From Saccharomycodes ludwigii (Eukaryota > Ascomycota > Saccharomycetes > Saccharomycodales > Saccharomycodaceae): DNA of 64,000 nucleotides. Below are positions 51,501 through 60,893 of the stretch, in pieces. Made by a program: the position numbers and the translations under genes. The notes under the pieces are model-generated. The model was not told the DNA's origin. It did no database searches and worked only from the letters and a program-made list of their open reading frames with translations. The stretch lies in the NCBI RefSeq assembly GCF_020623625.1, contig NC_060200.1, forward strand, positions 2,996,001-3,060,000, read 5' to 3'. Numbering within the stretch: position 1 is the stretch's first letter; each line of letters begins with the position of its first letter.

Positions 51501-54500
51501 TGATGTACTGCTTGCAGGAATGCTATATGAGTTATAAGTAGAACTGCTTGAACTCACTGGCGATGAAGTTGCAGGACTTGTAATACTTGTTATCAAACTT
51601 GATGACATATAACTTTCGGTACTGCTATAGATATCAAAAGAACTACTTGTACTAGAAAACAATGTTGAAGCAATAGGGATACTTTTCGAAATATCGCCAG
51701 ACGATAAAGTTATAACTGTAGATACCATTTCCTCAGTCGTACTTCCAGGTATTGTAACAGAGCTGGAAGAACCAGTGGAACTAGATGAAGTGTTGAAATA
51801 GCCAAACGTTGGTGTTTCCACATATATAATAGTAGATGTAGTAGGAATACCATCACTGCCAGTAACAATAAATCTCTCAGTTGAAAACGTACTAGTAAAA
51901 CCACCGCCCCAACCAATAGTGGTTGTACTTAATCTATTAATATCTGGTGTTTCGACGTAGATAATAGTGGATGTAGTTGGATTACCATCGTTACCAGTTG
52001 TAGTAAATATACTAGTGGAGTAAGTTGAAGTGTATGATCCAGTCCATCCAGTAATTACAGTAGTTGAAGCATCAACATCTGGTGTTTCGACGTAGATGAT
52101 TGTAGATGTAGTTGGATTTCCATCTGTTCCTGTTACTGTGAATATACTGGTGGAATAAGTTGAAGTGTATGATCCAGTCCATCCAGTAATCACAGTGGTG
52201 GAAGCGTCAACATCTGGTGTTTCAACGTAGATGATAGTAGATGTAGTTGGATTACCATCGCTATCAGTTGTGGTGAATATACTTGTAGAATAGGTAGACG
52301 TGTATGATCCAGTCCATCCAGTAATCACAGTGGTTGAAGCATCAACATCCGGTGTTTCGACGTAAATGATTGTGGATGTAGTTGGATTACCATCGCTATC
52401 AGTTGTGGTGAATATACTTGTAGAATAGGTAGATGTGTATGATCCAGTCCATCCAGTAATCACAGTGGTTGAAGCATCAACATCTGGTGTTTCAACGTAG
52501 ATGATAGTAGATGTAGTTGGATTACCATCGCTATCAGTTGTGGTGAATATACTTGTAGAATAGGTAGATGTGTATGATCCAGTCCATCCAGTAATCACAG
52601 TGGTTGAAGCATCAACATCTGGTGTTTCGACGTAGATGATTGTGGATGTAGTTGGATTACCATCGTTACCAGTTGTAGTAAATATACTAGTGGAGTAAGT
52701 TGAAGTGTATGATCCAGTCCATCCAGTAATCACAGTGGTTGAAGCATCAACATCTGGTGTTTCAACGTAGATAATAGTAGATGTAGTTGGATTCCCATCA
52801 TTACCAGTTGTGGTGAATATACTAGTGGAGTAAGTTGAAGTGTATGATCCAGTCCATCCAGTAATCACAGTGGTGGAAGCGTCAACATCTGGTGTTTCGA
52901 CGTAGATGATAGTAGATGTAGTTGGATTACCATCGCTATCAGTTGTGGTGAATATACTTGTAGAATAGGTAGACGTGTATGATCCAGTCCATCCAGTAAT
53001 CACAGTGGTTGAAGCATCAACATCTGGTGTTTCGACGTAGATGATAGTAGATGTGGTTGGATTACCATCATTACCAGTTGTGGTGAATATACTAGTGGAG
53101 TAAGTTGAAGTGTATGATCCAGTCCATCCAGTAATCACAGTGGTGGAAGCATCAACATCTGGTGTTTCGACGTAGATGATAGTAGATGTAGTTGGATTAC
53201 CATCGCTATCAGTTGTGGTGAATATACTTGTAGAATAGGTAGACGTGTATGATCCAGTCCATCCAGTAATCACAGTGGTTGAAGCATCAACATCTGGTGT
53301 TTCGACGTAGATGATAGTAGATGTGGTTGGATTACCATCATTACCAGTTGTGGTGAATATACTAGTGGAGTAAGTTGAAGTGTATGATCCAGTCCATCCA
53401 GTAATCACAGTGGTGGAAGCGTCAACATCTGGTGTTTCGACGTAGATGATAGTAGATGTGGTTGGATTACCATCATTACCAGTTGTGGTGAATATACTAG
53501 TGGAGTAAGTTGAAGTGTATGATCCAGTCCATCCAGTAATCACAGTGGTTGAAGCATCAACATCTGGTGTTTCGACGTAGATGATAGTGGATGTAGTTGG
53601 ATTTCCATCTGTTCCTGTTACGGTGTATATACTGGTGGAATAGGTACTAATATACGATCCAGTCCATCCTGTTGTAGTAGTTGTTGAAGCATCAACATCT
53701 GGTGTTTCAACGTAGATAATAGTAGATGTAGTTGGATTACCATCGCTATCAGTTGTGGTGAATATACTTGTAGAATAGGTAGACGTGTATGATCCAGTCC
53801 ATCCAGTAATCACAGTGGTGGAAGCGTCAACATCTGGTGTTTCGACGTAGATGATAGTTGATGTGGTTGGATTACCATCGCTACCAGTTGTAGTGAATAT
53901 ACTAGTGGAGTAAGTTGAAGTGTATGACCCAGTCCATCCAGTAATCACAGTGGTTGAAGCATCAACATCTGGTGTTTCGACGTAAATGATTGTGGATGTA
54001 GTTGGATTACCATCGCTATCAGTTGTGGTGAATATACTTGTAGAATAGGTAGATGTGTATGATCCAGTCCATCCAGTAATCACAGAGGTTGAAGCATCAA
54101 CATCTGGTGTTTCAACGTAGATAATAGTAGATGTAGTTGGATTCCCATCATTACCAGTTGTGGTGAATATACTAGTGGAGTAAGTTGAAGTGTATGATCC
54201 AGTCCATCCAGTAATCACAGTGGTGGAAGCGTCAACATCTGGTGTTTCAACGTAGATGATAGTAGATGTAGTTGGATTACCATCGCTATCAGTTGTGGTG
54301 AATATACTTGTAGAATAGGTAGACGTGTATGATCCAGTCCATCCAGTAATCACAGTGGTTGAAGCATCAACATCTGGTGTTTCGACGTAGATGATAGTAG
54401 ATGTGGTTGGATTACCATCATTACCAGTTGTGGTGAATATACTAGTGGAGTAAGTTGAAGTGTATGATCCAGTCCATCCAGTAATCACAGTGGTGGAAGC

Positions 54501-56294
54501 ATCAACATCTGGTGTTTCGACGTAGATGATAGTAGATGTAGTTGGATTTCCATCTGTTCCTGTTACTGTGAATATACTGGTGGAATAAGTTGAAGTGTAT
54601 GATCCAGTCCATCCAGTAATCACAGTGGTGGAAGCATCAACATCTGGTGTTTCGACGTAGATGATAGTAGATGTAGTTGGATTACCATCGCTATCAGTTG
54701 TGGTGAATATACTTGTAGAATAGGTAGACGTGTATGATCCAGTCCATCCAGTAATCACAGTGGTTGAAGCATCAACATCTGGTGTTTCGACGTAGATGAT
54801 AGTAGATGTGGTTGGATTACCATCATTACCAGTTGTGGTGAATATACTAGTGGAGTAAGTTGAAGTGTATGATCCAGTCCATCCAGTAATCACAGTGGTT
54901 GAAGCATCAACATCTGGTGTTTCGACGTAGATGATAGTGGATGTAGTTGGATTTCCATCTGTTCCTGTTACGGTGTATATACTGGTGGAATAGGTACTAA
55001 TATACGATCCAGTCCATCCTGTTGTAGTAGTTGTTGAAGCATCAACATCTGGTGTTTCAACGTAGATAATAGTTGATGTGGTTGGATTACCATCGCTACC
55101 AGTTGTAGTGAATATACTAGTGGAGTAAGTTGAAGTGTATGATCCAGTCCATCCAGTAATCACAGTAGTAGACGAATCAACCTCAGGAGTCTCAACTGTG
55201 TAGATGGTGGATGTGGTAGGTAAACCATCAGATCCAATCACAGTAGTAACACTAGTACCAATGGTAGTAGCAAATGCACCAGTCCATTGAGTATAGGTGG
55301 TGGTAACAGCATCAACTTCAGGTGTTTCTATATAAATAATACTGGAAATTGTATTTACACCATTAGAGCCCATAAAAGTAGTAGTTTTTGTTGTAAAAGT
55401 AGAAGTATATGTTCCAGACCATGGAACTGTTATTGTGGAAGGAGGACAATAAGATTCTTCTTCATCAAACGTAAATACGTAATTTGTAAAATCACTAATT
55501 ACTGTTCCATCTGGTAAAGTTACTGTGAAATTCATATTTGCCTTTGATAAGGCATTTGTAAATACAATTCTTAGTGGATAATATAGTCCACCAATTAGCA
55601 TCTTTTCACTTGAACTGTCACCATCTATTCCTGAATACCAACCTCTAATAGCATTAAGAAAAAAATCAGTTGATGTAGCAGTAATATCATTTTGTTCGCA
55701 ACATCCAAAGGCATCATCCCCAAATAGAACACCAGCAGAATCATCGACATTTTCTAGCGTAAAAGTATAATTACCGGTTTCTGGAGCTAAAAAATAACCA
55801 CTAACTTCCATTGTGAAATTAGTAAAAGTCGTATTATATCCGTACACTAATGGCATTGTTGAAACATCTATATCACTACTGAAACAAATATAACTATTAT
55901 ATGGAGTATCTGCATCTGGACAAGTCCATGGATAACTTACACCAGGATTTAAAAAATAATGAGCTGTTTTACAAATAAAATAATCAGACAAATCGCTTTC
56001 ATTGTAATAACATGGATATCCTGTTGCAAAAGAAACAGTAGTAATACCGTTTTGAAAATAATATGGTGCGGAGTTTTCATAATATCCATGGGCCATGTAA
56101 TCTAAGTTACTAAAGGTGGTACCATCATTATAGGTATAATTATACCATCTCACTTTAAATCCATTGATTGGATCTGTAATTGGACTACAAGCATCATTTG
56201 TATCAGGTAACTGTTGAGCATCAATTATTTTTGCAAATAGATATATAAAGAATGTTAGCATTAAAATTGCTCGCCTGTAAATAGTGAATATCAT
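48594..56294 (-). CDS. Flocculin-type GPI cell-wall adhesin 2 (PA14 + 27 repeats + Ser-rich stalk)
   Basis: The product is 2566 aa. A signal peptide covers residues 1-26 (AILMLTFFIYLFAKIIDA). A Flo-type PA14 domain spans about 30-280 with GYFLAPETGNYTFTLENVDD, the Asp pair of the DcisD calcium site and GCCEQ. Residues 286-1500 are 27 tandem 45-aa repeats, mostly STTVITGWTGSYTSTYSTSI followed by DGNPTTSTIIYVETPDVDA. The first two and the last unit are divergent. Residues about 1501-2400 form a very Ser-rich stalk with its own loose repeats (ESSTYITYSSTE, SSSAYSSFSSD). The C-terminus is a Thr/Asn region and a hydrophobic GPI-type tail (SISLSVFFMIFISFF). This is much longer than Flo1 (about 1540 aa). 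The role in adhesion/flocculation is inferred from architecture. The frame is intact over 7.7 kb. Confidence 0.95.
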   Translation of the reverse strand: MIFTIYRRAILMLTFFIYLFAKIIDAQQLPDTNDACSPITDPINGFKVRWYNYTYNDGTTFSNLDYMAHGYYENSAPYYFQNGITTVSFATGYPCYYNESDLSDYFICKTAHYFLNPGVSYPWTCPDADTPYNSYICFSSDIDVSTMPLVYGYNTTFTNFTMEVSGYFLAPETGNYTFTLENVDDSAGVLFGDDAFGCCEQNDITATSTDFFLNAIRGWYSGIDGDSSSEKMLIGGLYYPLRIVFTNALSKANMNFTVTLPDGTVISDFTNYVFTFDEEESYCPPSTITVPWSGTYTSTFTTKTTTFMGSNGVNTISSIIYIETPEVDAVTTTYTQWTGAFATTIGTSVTTVIGSDGLPTTSTIYTVETPEVDSSTTVITGWTGSYTSTYSTSIFTTTGSDGNPTTSTIIYVETPDVDASTTTTTGWTGSYISTYSTSIYTVTGTDGNPTTSTIIYVETPDVDASTTVITGWTGSYTSTYSTSIFTTTGNDGNPTTSTIIYVETPDVDASTTVITGWTGSYTSTYSTSIFTTTDSDGNPTTSTIIYVETPDVDASTTVITGWTGSYTSTYSTSIFTVTGTDGNPTTSTIIYVETPDVDASTTVITGWTGSYTSTYSTSIFTTTGNDGNPTTSTIIYVETPDVDASTTVITGWTGSYTSTYSTSIFTTTDSDGNPTTSTIIYVETPDVDASTTVITGWTGSYTSTYSTSIFTTTGNDGNPTTSTIIYVETPDVDASTSVITGWTGSYTSTYSTSIFTTTDSDGNPTTSTIIYVETPDVDASTTVITGWTGSYTSTYSTSIFTTTGSDGNPTTSTIIYVETPDVDASTTVITGWTGSYTSTYSTSIFTTTDSDGNPTTSTIIYVETPDVDASTTTTTGWTGSYISTYSTSIYTVTGTDGNPTTSTIIYVETPDVDASTTVITGWTGSYTSTYSTSIFTTTGNDGNPTTSTIIYVETPDVDASTTVITGWTGSYTSTYSTSIFTTTGNDGNPTTSTIIYVETPDVDASTTVITGWTGSYTSTYSTSIFTTTDSDGNPTTSTIIYVETPDVDASTTVITGWTGSYTSTYSTSIFTTTGNDGNPTTSTIIYVETPDVDASTTVITGWTGSYTSTYSTSIFTTTDSDGNPTTSTIIYVETPDVDASTTVITGWTGSYTSTYSTSIFTTTGNDGNPTTSTIIYVETPDVDASTTVITGWTGSYTSTYSTSIFTTTGNDGNPTTSTIIYVETPDVDASTTVITGWTGSYTSTYSTSIFTTTDSDGNPTTSTIIYVETPDVDASTTVITGWTGSYTSTYSTSIFTTTDSDGNPTTSTIIYVETPDVDASTTVITGWTGSYTSTYSTSIFTTTDSDGNPTTSTIIYVETPDVDASTTVITGWTGSYTSTYSTSIFTVTGTDGNPTTSTIIYVETPDVDASTTVITGWTGSYTSTYSTSIFTTTGNDGNPTTSTIIYVETPDINRLSTTTIGWGGGFTSTFSTERFIVTGSDGIPTTSTIIYVETPTFGYFNTSSSSTGSSSSVTIPGSTTEEMVSTVITLSSGDISKSIPIASTLFSSTSSSFDIYSSTESYMSSSLITSITSPATSSPVSSSSSTYNSYSIPASSTSLSYTISSTDVTTLSQLSLSSSTYNSFSSDIIESSTYITYSSTETYPSSSSITNSITATTKSLPLSMSSSTYNSYSSDIIVSSLSLGSISYTDSSYSSSIASSIHIVSSSTESYTPSSPIISISTASTRSLPLSMSSSAYTSFSSDTIESSTYITYSSTESYAPSSSIVTSSTITSNSSPSSLSSSIYVVSSSTESYTSSSLIITISTDVTSSLPLSSIATISTASTSSLPLSMSSSAYSSFSSDTIESSTYITYSSAESYAPSSSIVISSIVSTISSPSSLSSSIYIVSSSTESYTSSSSIITISTDVTSSLPLSSIATISTDVTSSLPLITSSSAYSSFSSDVVESSTYVSYSSTEGYTSSSLVISSTYPTSSLPLSFNNSSYISYSSAEGYTSSSLIRSGAATTISSPSSLSGSIYVVSSSTESYTPSSSLITISTDVTSSLPLITSSSAYSSFSSDVVESSTYVSYSSTEGYTSSSLVISSTYATSSLPLSFNNSRSISRSSTQSHTPSSFVISISTDVTSSLPLSSIVTISTDVTSSLPLIASSSAYSSFSSDAVESSTYITYSSTEGSTSSSLITSSTDVTSSLPLSSIATISTTSTSSLPLSMSSSAYNSFSGDAVESSTYITYGSTEGYTSSNLIMSSTDATSSLPLSFNNSSYTTYSSTESYTPSSLIMSSADVTKPLPLSSSSSTYSTFTNSKNVPRSSSVLSGNIVTNSLSFTPNSFTSSVSSAMPITTITVTNISTVTDSATTYITYVTYTSTESTFGKNNGNGYTTTITPSLSSINILSSTDSATTTTFSNGAVTSTIINSKNTNVENSNTKSNEGTTIIDNSTHVYPVTTETNSMEFTTKTTPTTIKTTTDTLSTTSSTGEYTSTITTNNNNNISETQNTSKTSDTNNIVTTLTTADTGATTITPIVSTQPVTTSFNTATVNSSAYSFSIYTAGVRKNTPSISLSVFFMIFISFF
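51795..55439 (-). repeat. 27 x 135-bp in-frame tandem array in adhesin 2
   Basis: Landmarks such as GATCCAGTCCATCCA (plus strand) recur at exact 135-base steps from 52036 to 55141 (24 units). Two divergent units lie at 55276 and 55411 and one at 51901, still in phase. No unit has gained or lost a codon. The second unit (VTTTYTQWTGAFATTIGTSV) is closer to the adhesin 1 repeats than to its neighbours. Confidence 0.95.
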
Positions 56295-56419
56295 TTTTGC
56301 TAATTATAAAGGCCCTGATTTTTTTTAACTATATATATATTTAAATATATTAGGAAAAAAAATTATTGTAAGGTCGATATTTTTAATAAGTAAAATATAC
56401 TTATTTGAAAAAATGTTTT
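56295..56419. promoter_or_regulatory. Residual adhesin 2 promoter ahead of the LTR
   Basis: Only about 125 bases separate the adhesin 2 ATG from the LTR-like sequence. They are AT-rich, with a TATATATATATTTAAATATA segment at 56330-56349. Confidence 0.4.
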
Positions 56420-56826
56420 TGTTGAAACCAAATTCCAATATGGAATTATAAAATAGCTAAATCAAGTAATAATTATATTTTAAGTATTGGAAAATATATT
56501 TCCTTATAATTTAGCGGTTATTGATTATCACCAAAAATATAAATTATTCCAAGTCATTTAATGCCAAGTTATAAAATTAATATCAATTGAACAATACAAA
56601 AATTGTGTTATATAAAGAACTCAAAAAAGAAGATTAAAAATATAATAAAATAAAACGTTTCTTATATATTTATATAGTTATAAATAACAGATGAAAACAC
56701 CCGGTAAAAGTACTATAATCAAATATATAACGTTTGTTAAACACACAGTTTCATGGTTGATCTACAAAGAATGTAACATCCCTATAATTCCAATAATAAC
56801 ACTTCGGATCCGGTTTCACCTGAACA
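56420..56826 (+). repeat. Left LTR of the Ty1/copia fossil
   Basis: About 407 bases, from TGTTGAAACC to GGTTTCACCTGAACA. The termini form a short TGTT/AACA inverted repeat. It shares with the right copy long blocks around 56553-56590 (AAGTCATTTAATGCCAAGTT) and around 56705-56760. The right-hand boundary is approximate. Confidence 0.65.
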
Positions 56827-57360
56827 CTTGGTTTCTTTTTTTTTTTTTAAAACGTAAAATAAATTACTTTTTAAATTTTTGACTTTATTTATTAAGTTAG
56901 ATCTTTCTTTCTGTAGACAAAAATTATAATAATAAAAAAAACAAAGGAATGCATTTTAGGAAATTCCATCTATATACTCGAGCTTTTACGTTATTGTACT
57001 ATTTTCACATGATATAAATAAGGTGACCCATTTATATAATATAAAATTAAGATTTATAGCAAATAATTTAAATTCTTCTACAGCAATTTCACAGATAAAT
57101 TAATTCTCTTGCGGAAAAAAGGGGAAAGAAAAATATTTTAGAGGTCATCTATTTTTATAATTAACTAAAATTCGCAAGCGACTATCACAAAAATATTTCT
57201 ATCGTAATAAATTTCATAATAATGTAAAAAAAGAAAAGACATAAAAAAATTTTTTTTCAACAGCGAAGCCAACTCAACCCATTGCATTTCGGGCTCAGAA
57301 AATATGTACATACATAAAATGTTTTATTAAACGTTGGTTTTATTTACGTAAAAATAAAAA

Positions 57361-57591
57361 AAAAAAAGAGTTAATAGATTCCTTTAACTATTTATAACTA
57401 CAAAATGTGTATCAATGGGGGAAAAATTTAAAACAATAAACACAAGCATTAAAAAATTCAAATATGAAGAGTTGATTTTATTCATCTAAAAGAAAAAAAG
57501 AAGGAAAAAAAAAGAGTAATTAGATTTTGTTAACTATTTACGAGTATAAAATGTGCATCAATGAGGGAAAATTATAAAACAATAAATACAA
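57361..57591. repeat. Imperfect direct repeat, two ~84-bp copies 148 bp apart
   Basis: 57361-57444 and 57509-57591 share the order AAAAAAGAGT, TAACTATTTA, AAAATGTG.ATCAATG, GGGAAAA and AAAACAATAAA, with scattered differences. It lies between the left LTR and the RNase H-like remnant and could be old element or host DNA. Confidence 0.6.
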
Positions 57592-58526
57592 ATCCTCTTA
57601 TTAATTTTCACGTGACTATATAAATTTAACAAGTCTATAGATTGCAACAGAAAAATGGGGGAAAGAAAGTTTGTATAATTACGCGGAAAAAATAACATTT
57701 CATATTCCTACGGTTGCTTTTCAAAAATTACAGAAAGTTCGTAAATTAATATAATTTTGCAGGGCAAGATCAGCAATTTAATAGCTGATATTAACAGCAG
57801 TGTTAATGAATTACCAATGGTAAGAGATTTGAAGATTCCTGAAAAAATTATCGATAATATCGCAGACTATGCAACCAAAAACAAATTTATGCAAAGAGTA
57901 ATAGACTTATTATATTATGTTTCTATGAAGTGCAGGTACGATATTATGTTTATGGTAAACTTTCTATCACGATACTGGTTGTATCCATCACATGAGATTT
58001 TAAAAAAACAACTAAAAAATTATTAAGTTACGTGTATAATACAAGCAATTACAAATTAATGTGGAAATACGAAAATATTATCAACGGTAAATTGAAATTA
58101 GTATCAGGTGCCAGTCATAGCAATGCTGAAGATTGTAAAAGTCAGTATGGTTACTTAATTTACTGAAACAACTTGATCTTTGGAGCCAAGCCTGGAGTGA
58201 CAAATACAACTTGCATTAGTTCAACCGAAGCTGAAATATTTAGTATGATCAAAGGTATTGTGACAATAAAGAATTGGTTAACAGGTACCAAAAAGATAAA
58301 CAAGAAAGAAAAAAATTGTTGTAAAATATGATAACAAAAGTGTTGTACTACTTTGTCCCAGTTATAATGTTTCAAAGTTTTGAGACAAGAAAAAGAAAAA
58401 TTAAAATTTCGATTTGTGTTTGTTGAATCTAAAGACAATGAATCTGATGTTTAAACCAAGTTCAATCCAGATAAAAAAGATATTGAAAAATTTATAAAAT
58501 TTTTTGATTGTTGATCAAATGGAGCA

Positions 58527-58920
58527 TGTTGGAACCAAATTCCAATAGGGAGTAAAAAATTAGTCGAATTAAATATGATCATATCTCAAGTGTTGAAAAA
58601 TATATTTCCGATAGTTTATCCGCAATATGTTTATCGGTGATTGATTATCACCAAAAAAACAACTTATCTGAAGTCATTTAATGCCAAGTTATAAAATTAA
58701 TATCAATTGAATAGAAAAAATTGTGTTATATAAGGATCACAAAAAATGAAGATTGAAAATATAATTATTTAGTCATAATTAATATACGAAATCGCTCAGT
58801 AAAAATACTATAATCAAATATATAACGTTTGTTATACACGCAGTTTCATGGTTGATCTACACAGAATTTCCCACCACCAAAATTCCAATAATAACACTTC
58901 AGATCCGGTTTCATCTGAAT
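58527..58920 (+). repeat. Right LTR of the Ty1/copia fossil
   Basis: It begins TGTTGGAACC directly after a purine-rich TGGAGCA (58520-58526), as expected for a polypurine tract next to a 3' LTR. It aligns along its length with the left copy, although both have drifted. The end is uncertain by a few bases. Confidence 0.65.
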
Positions 58921-59404
58921 AATCAATTTTTACCAATCTTATGATGTGATTTGCTTTTATCTTTTTTATTTTTAAAATTATACAGTTGGAACCTACAACA
59001 AGGAATTCTAATGACTCGACTGATTTATTATCAGATTGAATTACTATTAGTTTTTTTCAATAAAATAGCACCATTTTTTTTTTTTTTTTTTTTTTTTTTC
59101 TCATTTAAAACAAAAAACTGATGTATCAAAAGACAAAAAGTTCAGTTTTTAAACCTATCATTAATTAAAAAGTCCATTTTCCAAGATGTTAACAAAGAGA
59201 TGTTTACATTCTAAAGTAGCTCTGCAAAAAATGAAAGTTTGGATAATAACTTCATCAATTGCTTTTATATATTTGATAAAAAAGATTTTTCTTGCCGAGA
59301 TTATGAATATATCACTAACATTTAAACATTATAGGCGTATTATGTTACAAAAACAACTGACACGGTTAAGTTTTAAAAAACTATAACTTCCACCATTGTG
59401 GTTT
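58921..59404. other. Intergenic between the Ty fossil and the adhesin relic
   Basis: About 480 bases with a T tract at 59074-59099. A 66-codon frame at 59186-59386 has no recognisable features and I do not treat it as a gene. Confidence 0.4.
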
Positions 59405-59887
59405 GATACAGTGATAATACCAATATTCCAAAGCACAATAACAACCATGTATCTGTCGATTCAACTTCCCAAATTCAAACCGCTAGTTCAGAAAACTCTG
59501 TTATTTCCAGTTGTTCCGGTTACTGTTACCAAGACTAGTGTGTTTACAGCATCTGGTAGTACTATCACATCTTTTATTACATCCACTATTGTTCCAAACA
59601 ATAATAATGAGAACGGATCAGGTTCTCCAGGCAATGCTAGTGAATATGTTGAGACTATTTCTTCTGGTTCTGTTTATACCACTGTTACCAAGAGCGCCAG
59701 TGGCAACTCTGGTAATTCCAACAATGTTGTTACTAAGACCACATCAGGTGGAAAAGTTATTACCACCACCATTCAATCAGAAACTGTTTCTAGCACAGCC
59801 GGTATTGAAGTTCAAAGTATTCAATCTCAACCAGCATCTAGTGAATTAATTTCTATTTCCACTGCAGGTGCTGTTTTGAACCAATAA
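59405..59887 (+). pseudogene. Truncated adhesin relic (C-terminal part of an adhesin 1-like gene)
   Basis: From about 59516 to a TAA at 59885-59887 the frame encodes VTVTKTSVFTASGSTITSFI, an Asn-Glu-Asn-Gly linker, ASEYVETISSGSVYTTVTKS and EVQSIQSQPASS. This is nearly identical to the end of adhesin 1 (41826-42183). Just upstream (59405-59505) an Asn/Ser/Thr-rich stretch (DNTNIPKHNNNHVSVDSTSQ) lies in a different frame, so the copy is frameshifted. No signal peptide, PA14 domain or 135-bp repeats precede it. It stops before the hydrophobic GPI tail (STAGAVLNQ then stop). It is a host gene fragment, most likely from segmental duplication or recombination between adhesin copies. Expression is doubtful. 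Confidence 0.85.
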
Positions 59888-59901
59888 TTTCAAACTTATA
59901 A

Positions 59902-60850
59902 GTCTGCTTATATTAGACAAAATTATCTTTATTTTATACCACAACTGATGATAAACTTTCCCTTCATATATATCATTCTTTAGTTAACAAGCTCTATTTT
60001 TTATCATCCCATAAACCAAGTGTTTGTTAATAATTAGTTCATATAAGTACTTGCTTTAGCACAATGTATAATCGTAGGCTTATATTGAAAGACGAATGTG
60101 AATATTCAACAAGTTGCATTCCTTGTCAACAGATTATTTGTCATATTTAATCAACTTTAGCGTATATTAAAAGAAAAAACATACAAGTCGAAATCTTGCA
60201 ATATAGATAGAAATTTGGAAACAATATCGAATGGTATTTGATTCATTGTGTATGTCTAATTGAAATATTGTGATTCATTCATTTTAAGTTTGCTACTATT
60301 TAGTGTTAATTAATAAAGATAAACTTCATTCTTCATCTATAATGAATTGTAACATGATCCATAAAACAAAACAAATTTATTATTGAAAACTAGTATTAAA
60401 CATATTCACTTCGTTTTATTACGTCTACTATTCTTGTCGCGGTACAAGAATGTGTGATATGTAATATTAAACCAAATAGTTTTTAGTTCTTGTTGCTTCA
60501 TATGTTATCTGAATTCTTGGAAGTATTCATGGTGTTGATAATTACAATGGCATGGTTTCTTTAACAAATTTATAAAATATATTGGGTAAAAACTTGGTGC
60601 ATTTCTAACTTTTCATAACTCTTGAAATAACTGATGTTCAAATGCGATTTCACTTTCTATATTTCATATTAGATAACATTGATTAAATAACATTGTGAAT
60701 TTAAATGATATTTTTGAGCGAATGAAAAAAAAAAAAATTGTTTCTTTGGCTGCAAAAAAAAAAAAGAAATAAAAAAAAAGATTTTTTTCGTAAAAAATGC
60801 TAAATATTTTTAAGCTGTGAATTACCAACAAAGCTAAAAAAAAAAAAAAA
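59902..60850 (+). repeat. Second copy of adhesin 1 downstream flank
   Basis: AAGTCTGCTTATATTAGACA (59902-59921) matches the adhesin 1 flank exactly. TATTCACTTCGTTTTATTAC near 60402 and A-rich sequence near 60725-60800 correspond to positions near 43180 and 43575 with many differences. Similarity decays with distance, as in an ageing segmental duplication. Confidence 0.6.
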
Positions 60851-60870
60851 GTTTGTTGATTATCAGAAAT

Positions 60871-60893
60871 AACAAAACAAAACAAAACAAAAC
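60871..60893. repeat. (AAAAC)n microsatellite
   Basis: About four and a half pentanucleotide AAAAC units lie in the gene-poor right end. Confidence 0.8.

Larger units (their letters stand above)
56420..58920 (+). mobile_element. Degenerate Ty1/copia-type LTR retrotransposon fossil
   Basis: Two related LTR-like sequences (about 56420-56826 and 58527-58920) begin TGTTGRAACCAAATTCCAAT and flank about 1.7 kb. Between roughly 57760 and 58440 there are remnants resembling the C-terminal RNase H portion of a Ty1/copia polyprotein. Recognisable pieces are a Ser-Thr-Glu-Ala-Glu motif and a Lys-Ser-Gln-x-Gly motif. The interior is far shorter than a complete element and the copy is clearly broken in several ways. 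The two LTRs have diverged considerably from each other, suggesting an old insertion. No target-site duplication is convincing. Confidence 0.75.

Noticed and set aside
37821-55439. Regularly spaced repeats as a possible CRISPR array
   Set aside because: The units are contiguous 135-bp coding repeats without unique spacers, inside eukaryotic adhesin genes.
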